Position numbers and translations under genes: made by a program. A stretch of DNA of 64,000 nucleotides from Saxidomus purpurata (Eukaryota > Mollusca > Bivalvia > Venerida > Veneridae): assembly GCA_022818135.1 (NCBI GenBank), contig JAFMSR010000015.1:24883627-24947626 (forward strand). The letters run 5' to 3'. Under the pieces are notes generated by a model. The model did not search any database. It had not been told where the DNA came from and saw nothing but the letters and a program-made list of their open reading frames with translations. This document shows positions 60,104-64,000 of this stretch, piece by piece; the stretch's first letter is position 1, and each line of letters begins with the position of its first letter.

Positions 60104-61640
60104 TGACGAATGTGGTGTGCATAGTGACTGTAAAATATAGACATACTATATAAAGCAAACTGTATGTACAGGTTTGTGAAGACGACAGTGAGTCGTAGTA
60201 TTAATAAATGTGTCAGATATATAAAGACATATGTGTGTAAGATGGGAAAATCGTGAAAGGAAGACAGCAGTGTGTACATGAAGAAAGATTGATGGAATTC
60301 CTACAGACATATATTGAATAACGTGCAAAAATATAACAGAAAATAAGTAAAATATCGTACTAGTAAGCTAGTGACTTACGTAACGTAAACGATAATACTA
60401 ATGTTTATTTGTTAAGAGTACTGGAAGTGAAATTATATTATCAGTCATTCGGTGCGTAGTTATGCATATACATGCATATTGCACCGAAACTGCGCTTGTT
60501 ACTACATGTATCTGTGATATTTCACATTATGCCACAGGGATTTTCGCTGTTAAGTGAAAAGGAATACTCCCTTGGAAATCAGAGCGTTGTTTTTATAACG
60601 TCAAATATAATACCGCTTAAGGTGTGTTTCCAAGATAAAAGAAAAACTTCTTGTTGGAAAAGGCCTAACTACTTTGGTTATAAATTGTGTGTGTCATTTA
60701 AACTATAAGTGAATCGTCATTTGGTCATTTCAGTTTGCTTTAGAATAAACTTTTAGAAATAGTTTCCATTACTTTCGTAATGCATTGCACCTCCGTAGCC
60801 CTAGATGTTTTGATCCGCTTTGACAAGGGATTTTACTGGATAAAGGTGCACTAATAAAATATATGACACTATTTTTCAGCTTTAGTGCACAAAGTTTTTG
60901 CAGTTCAAATCCGTATCAGCTGTGTTTTAACGTAAAGATTTTAAAGGGCTTCGGCTATGTTTTGTGGATAATCAGTTACCAATGGCAGTGTGAAAGAGGC
61001 TTCCGATGTTTGTTTGGATTTTTGAATTCTAAAGGCAGCCCGTGCACATTTACGGGTTAATTTATGAATCTCCTTATGGTGTACCATTCATCAAATATTG
61101 ATGTATGAATGTGTAAATTTATATCGATTTGTACAAACAAATAATGATATGTTTTACAATATGCAGCTGCATATATAATGGTTTCTGTGTAAATATGTAC
61201 ATTCCAAATAAACAACACGTTTAAAGACAAACATTTTGTTATGTTGTATTGTAGATATAATACTTACATTTGGTGTATTCATCATTACACATTTTGAACC
61301 GTTCATTTTAAATTAAACTTATTAATAACAGATTCCTTTATTGATTTTTAGAATGATTTAATCCTAAGCTATGCCAGCATAGAATAACATGATGTAAAAA
61401 TGCATAAAATTAATTTACCCAAAAGGAACATTTTATTGCTCTGTATTCGTTTTTGTCTTAACTTGTTTTTTTTAAAGATGTAATCGAAGGACTGTGCATT
61501 CCGTGGACACGTAGAAATATATGGTTTTCGTTCACGTTGTATAAACATATTGCTATAAATATACCTACACAGAGAACCGTATTTTTCGTCATTTTTCGAG
61601 TATCTTATTTTGTAATTGAAATAAAGTAATAAAGTATTTG
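60104..61640 (+). other. Probable 3' UTR and downstream flank of the TSP1-LDLa gene
   Basis: AT-rich, with no convincing coding sequence. Candidate AATAAA polyadenylation signals occur near 61207 and 61620, and weaker ones near 60192 and 60746. The transcript end cannot be fixed from sequence alone. Confidence 0.4.
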
Positions 61641-62483
61641 TCTTTAAAGGTAAGTTTAATAAACTAAAAACACTCGCTAGACGATGTAATTGTTTCCGAT
61701 TTTCTTTCCTGTGTCGTAGCAGTTGTTATTCGAAGGTGATAAGTATGTCATAATCAGTACTTTAGATGTAAAATTATATGTAGCTCTAAATTAACAAGAA
61801 AGATATATTCCGTTATTTGTTCGAAAAACCCATAAAGTTGCTTTTTAAATCGAAACGGCATGCTATGAATATTGAATAGACCTTTATGGTTTCAGCTTCT
61901 GTTGCAGTTTTAGCTTTCAGACACTTCTAAGTTCTGTATTAAATAGGCTAATATACTTGCAAAACCTAACATGTTGCCAAAGAGCTACATTAGGACATAT
62001 GTTACAAAAACTATTTTTCGAGGAAATAAGACTTGTTTTAATGACAGTACTTCATCAAACATCAATACTCTATACATTGCATACGACAAAAAATATTAAT
62101 TAAAATAATATAAAATAATATAGTTCAATTATAATATATTTAAAGATATGCAAGATAAGGCGGTAAGATTAATAAAGATCAGTGAATCTTACATAATTCG
62201 TCGGCTTTCTATATTTTTATATATAGCAAGATTTCCAAGCGACTATGAGTTTGTTTATGCGTTTTCGATGGATTTATTCAGAACAGTTATTCAGCAAAAT
62301 AAACCGAACCAGAAAACCATTCAATAATGCATAGCGAAATATTATGCCGTGAATTTCAGTAAGGATACAGAGCTTTGGGAAACTGATTTTGAAATTGAGC
62401 TCTTTGAATGGAATTATTCAGAATTTAGATAAATCCGTTCGAATAGTCGAAAAGACAGCTCTGGCTTTTTTCCAGGACATCCT
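61641..62483. other. Intergenic, nothing recognised
   Basis: AT-rich. No supported gene. Confidence 0.4.
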
Positions 62484-62628
62484 GATTCAATTTAATTTAA
62501 TAAAAGAGAAAACTATTCACTGTCAACATAGTTTAATAAAATCAAAGCTGTTCACTTTTAAAATAATTCAATCAAACGGAGATGTTCACGTTCAATTTAA
62601 TTCAATAAAAGCAGAGATATTCTAAAAT
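62484..62628 (+). repeat. Degenerate ~36-bp tandem repeat
   Basis: Four imperfect units of the form caatttaatttaataaaagn ngaaatattcact. Because the period is a multiple of three the frame stays open (FNLIKEKTIHCQ, HSLIKSKLFTFK and so on), but this alone is not evidence of coding. Confidence 0.55.
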
Positions 62629-63324
62629 TATCCGAAAAGGGCGACATGCTTAAATTAATTTAGGAAGAACTTTTCCCTACGACGGAACAAATCAAATTCA
62701 GTTGATTTTTATGACAAAAATGACAGCACAGAATATATATTAAACGCGAGATTATTCAGCGCCATACTTTAAGCAAATTGTTTCCAGGAAGAACATAATG
62801 GTTTTCCCCAGGGTCATATATAAACATCAACTTTGACGGTATTACGACAGTCTCGAAGTAAATTACATTAAACGGAATATTGGCAGATCCTTTCGGCTGT
62901 GATGACATTTTTACAAAAGGAGTTTTCTTAGATGATGCATATTGAACAATTCAGATATAATGTAAGTTACAAATTGCCTCTGTGTATCATGAACAACTTC
63001 TGCAGCTCAAGTGAATAATTCTGATTCCTGAAGAAATAAATCCAGAAAAGTAGGTTGGCGTGATATGATAGATTCATATTTTATTCAAGGACCAGATTTA
63101 TGCCAACCCATTATCACAGACTTTTGACAGACTCATATGTTTTGTAATAAATGATGCTTGTTCGTCTTAAGCTGACTCAGCGTCAGGATTTTATATTTTA
63201 TTTCTTTAAGAGAAGTTTATGTTAAGATCTCAAAAAATTATATTAGGCATTACCGCCGATGCTTTTTGATATATGACGGAAATGAATTCTTAGTTTTAAT
63301 TAAGAAATAGTAAATGCCTCCATG
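62629..63324. other. Intergenic, nothing recognised
   Basis: No gene recognised. Confidence 0.4.
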
Positions 63325-63430
63325 TATTTTATCGTTGAATATTGGGTGCGTAGTAATTAAATCATGAGTGCATAGCACTTTAATTTTTCGCATCCAAATG
63401 ACTGGCTGTATTTTATTCAACGATAAAATA
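63325..63430. repeat. Foldback element with 17-bp perfect arms
   Basis: TATTTTATCGTTGAATA (63325-63341) and TATTCAACGATAAAATA (63414-63430). Inside, ttgggtgcg...aattaaa pairs with tttaatt...cgcatccaa, so the stem extends imperfectly. Confidence 0.88.
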
Positions 63431-63561
63431 TAAGGAACAATTTATTATTTCGATTCTAACACGTAATTTTCTATGGAAACAATCCCGAACTTTATTTAGC
63501 GCGTAGTAGTATATCATTGTAACCTTAAAACGCGAGGTACGATTGGACGCGCTTGTTTAGA

Positions 63562-63596
63562 TACGTCACGTCGTTACGTCATTTAAGGTACGTCGT
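63562..63596. promoter_or_regulatory. Cluster of CRE-like TACGTCA motifs
   Basis: TACGTCA at 63562-63568 and 63575-63581, plus TACGTCG near 63589 within 35 bases. The core matches CREB/ATF binding half-sites. No gene start is visible in the window; it may serve a gene to the right or be part of a repeat. Confidence 0.35.
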
Positions 63597-63611
63597 CCTT
63601 GGAAAAACGTG

Positions 63612-63639
63612 CTGTATTTTATCGTAAAATAAAATACAG
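63612..63639. repeat. Perfect 11-bp hairpin related to the foldback at 63.33 kb
   Basis: CTGTATTTTAT-CGTAAA-ATAAAATACAG. It shares CTGTATTTTAT with 63407-63417, so the two could be ends of one ~230-base element. Confidence 0.8.
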
Positions 63640-63883
63640 GCTTTTACTTATATGATTATATAGGAAAAGCAGCCGCTTGTGTTAGAATCTAGAATAATAT
63701 ATAAATAACAATTGTTTCATTACAAGATGATTTAGGAATACATCAGTTATTCAAGGGTTTAACAGTTTTAAACGACAAGCATTTTAATATAAGTAAAAGT
63801 AGCACAGCCTGAAAATATCGGAGAGGTAATCAGCACTTTCATAGGAAAACTTCTAATGGACATCGACTACACGGCAATTGTGC

Positions 63884-64000
63884 AACATATGACTTTTGTG
63901 TAACATACGTACTGGACCACGTATGTTTAACACATGCTACTAACACATGTTGCACATATGTTAACATACGTGCAACATATGTAAACATGTGTGTAACATA
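63884..64000. repeat. Palindromic AT-rich minisatellite, cut by window end
   Basis: Repeated gtaacatacgt, caacatatgt and aacacatgt blocks of about 10 and 20 bases; each core (ACATATGT, ACACATGT, ACGTATGT) is palindromic or nearly so. Confidence 0.8.

Noticed and set aside
60863..61060. 65-codon frame with several cysteines after the gene
   Set aside because: Lies in the probable 3' UTR, cysteine spacing fits no module, no splice context.
62389..62625. 78-codon frame with 12-residue periodicity
   Set aside because: Follows a degenerate 36-bp tandem repeat; periodic frame is expected from unit length.

Overview
The window is AT-rich metazoan nuclear DNA, most likely from a bivalve mollusc. 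The evidence is: spliced exons with GT-AG borders; no operon structure; tRNA-derived SINEs, one with the central-domain layout I associate with bivalves; and element families that I recall as common in mollusc genomes ('ACCCCCGAAACGAAG', 'AACCAGGTTTTCC', 'AGCTCACC...GTCCGTCGTC'). The assignment comes from recognition by eye, not from a search.

Only one convincing protein-coding gene is present. It is on the + strand in the last 13 kb. Three phase 1-1 exons (55035-55223, 55692-55862, 57801-57959) encode two thrombospondin type-1 (TSP1) modules and one LDL-receptor class A module. A last exon (60021-60103) encodes a hydrophobic C-terminal tail and a stop codon. A plausible first coding exon (51579-51627) has an ATG, a hydrophobic stretch and a phase-1 GTAAGT donor. 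The full chain would be a small (about 216 aa) surface-anchored TSP1-TSP1-LDLa protein. A second acceptor at 59911 leads directly to a short tail and stop, so a secreted isoform is possible.

The first 50 kb is gene-poor. 0-5.9 kb: a dispersed repeat with an embedded tRNA-like core, a SINE-like copy, and a large ~55-bp satellite whose orientation flips (2.5-5.4 kb). 6.4-21 kb: old, diverged direct duplications with unit order R-D-R-D-R and an original period of about 3.5 kb. They carry a decayed B-box-like coding remnant and are interrupted by a transposon relic (11.3-12.0 kb), a TTAA-flanked MITE (14.1-14.5 kb), paired hairpins, and two degenerate tandem arrays. 23.2 kb: an exact 40-bp six-copy minisatellite. 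28.9-29.4 kb: a foldback minisatellite. 30.8-32.1 kb: a recent duplication in permuted order (A-B ... B'-A'). 32.7 and 48.0 kb: two related minus-strand coding remnants of unknown family, the second still open for 99 codons. 37-41 kb: short tandem duplications, poly-T tracts that may be assembly noise, and a SINE. 45.4 kb: a clean TA-flanked MITE.

The gene's introns hold two internally repetitive transposon relics (52.4-53.3 and 56.5-57.6 kb) and a long hairpin (58.6-58.75 kb). The window ends in inverted repeats, a CRE-like motif cluster and a palindromic minisatellite.
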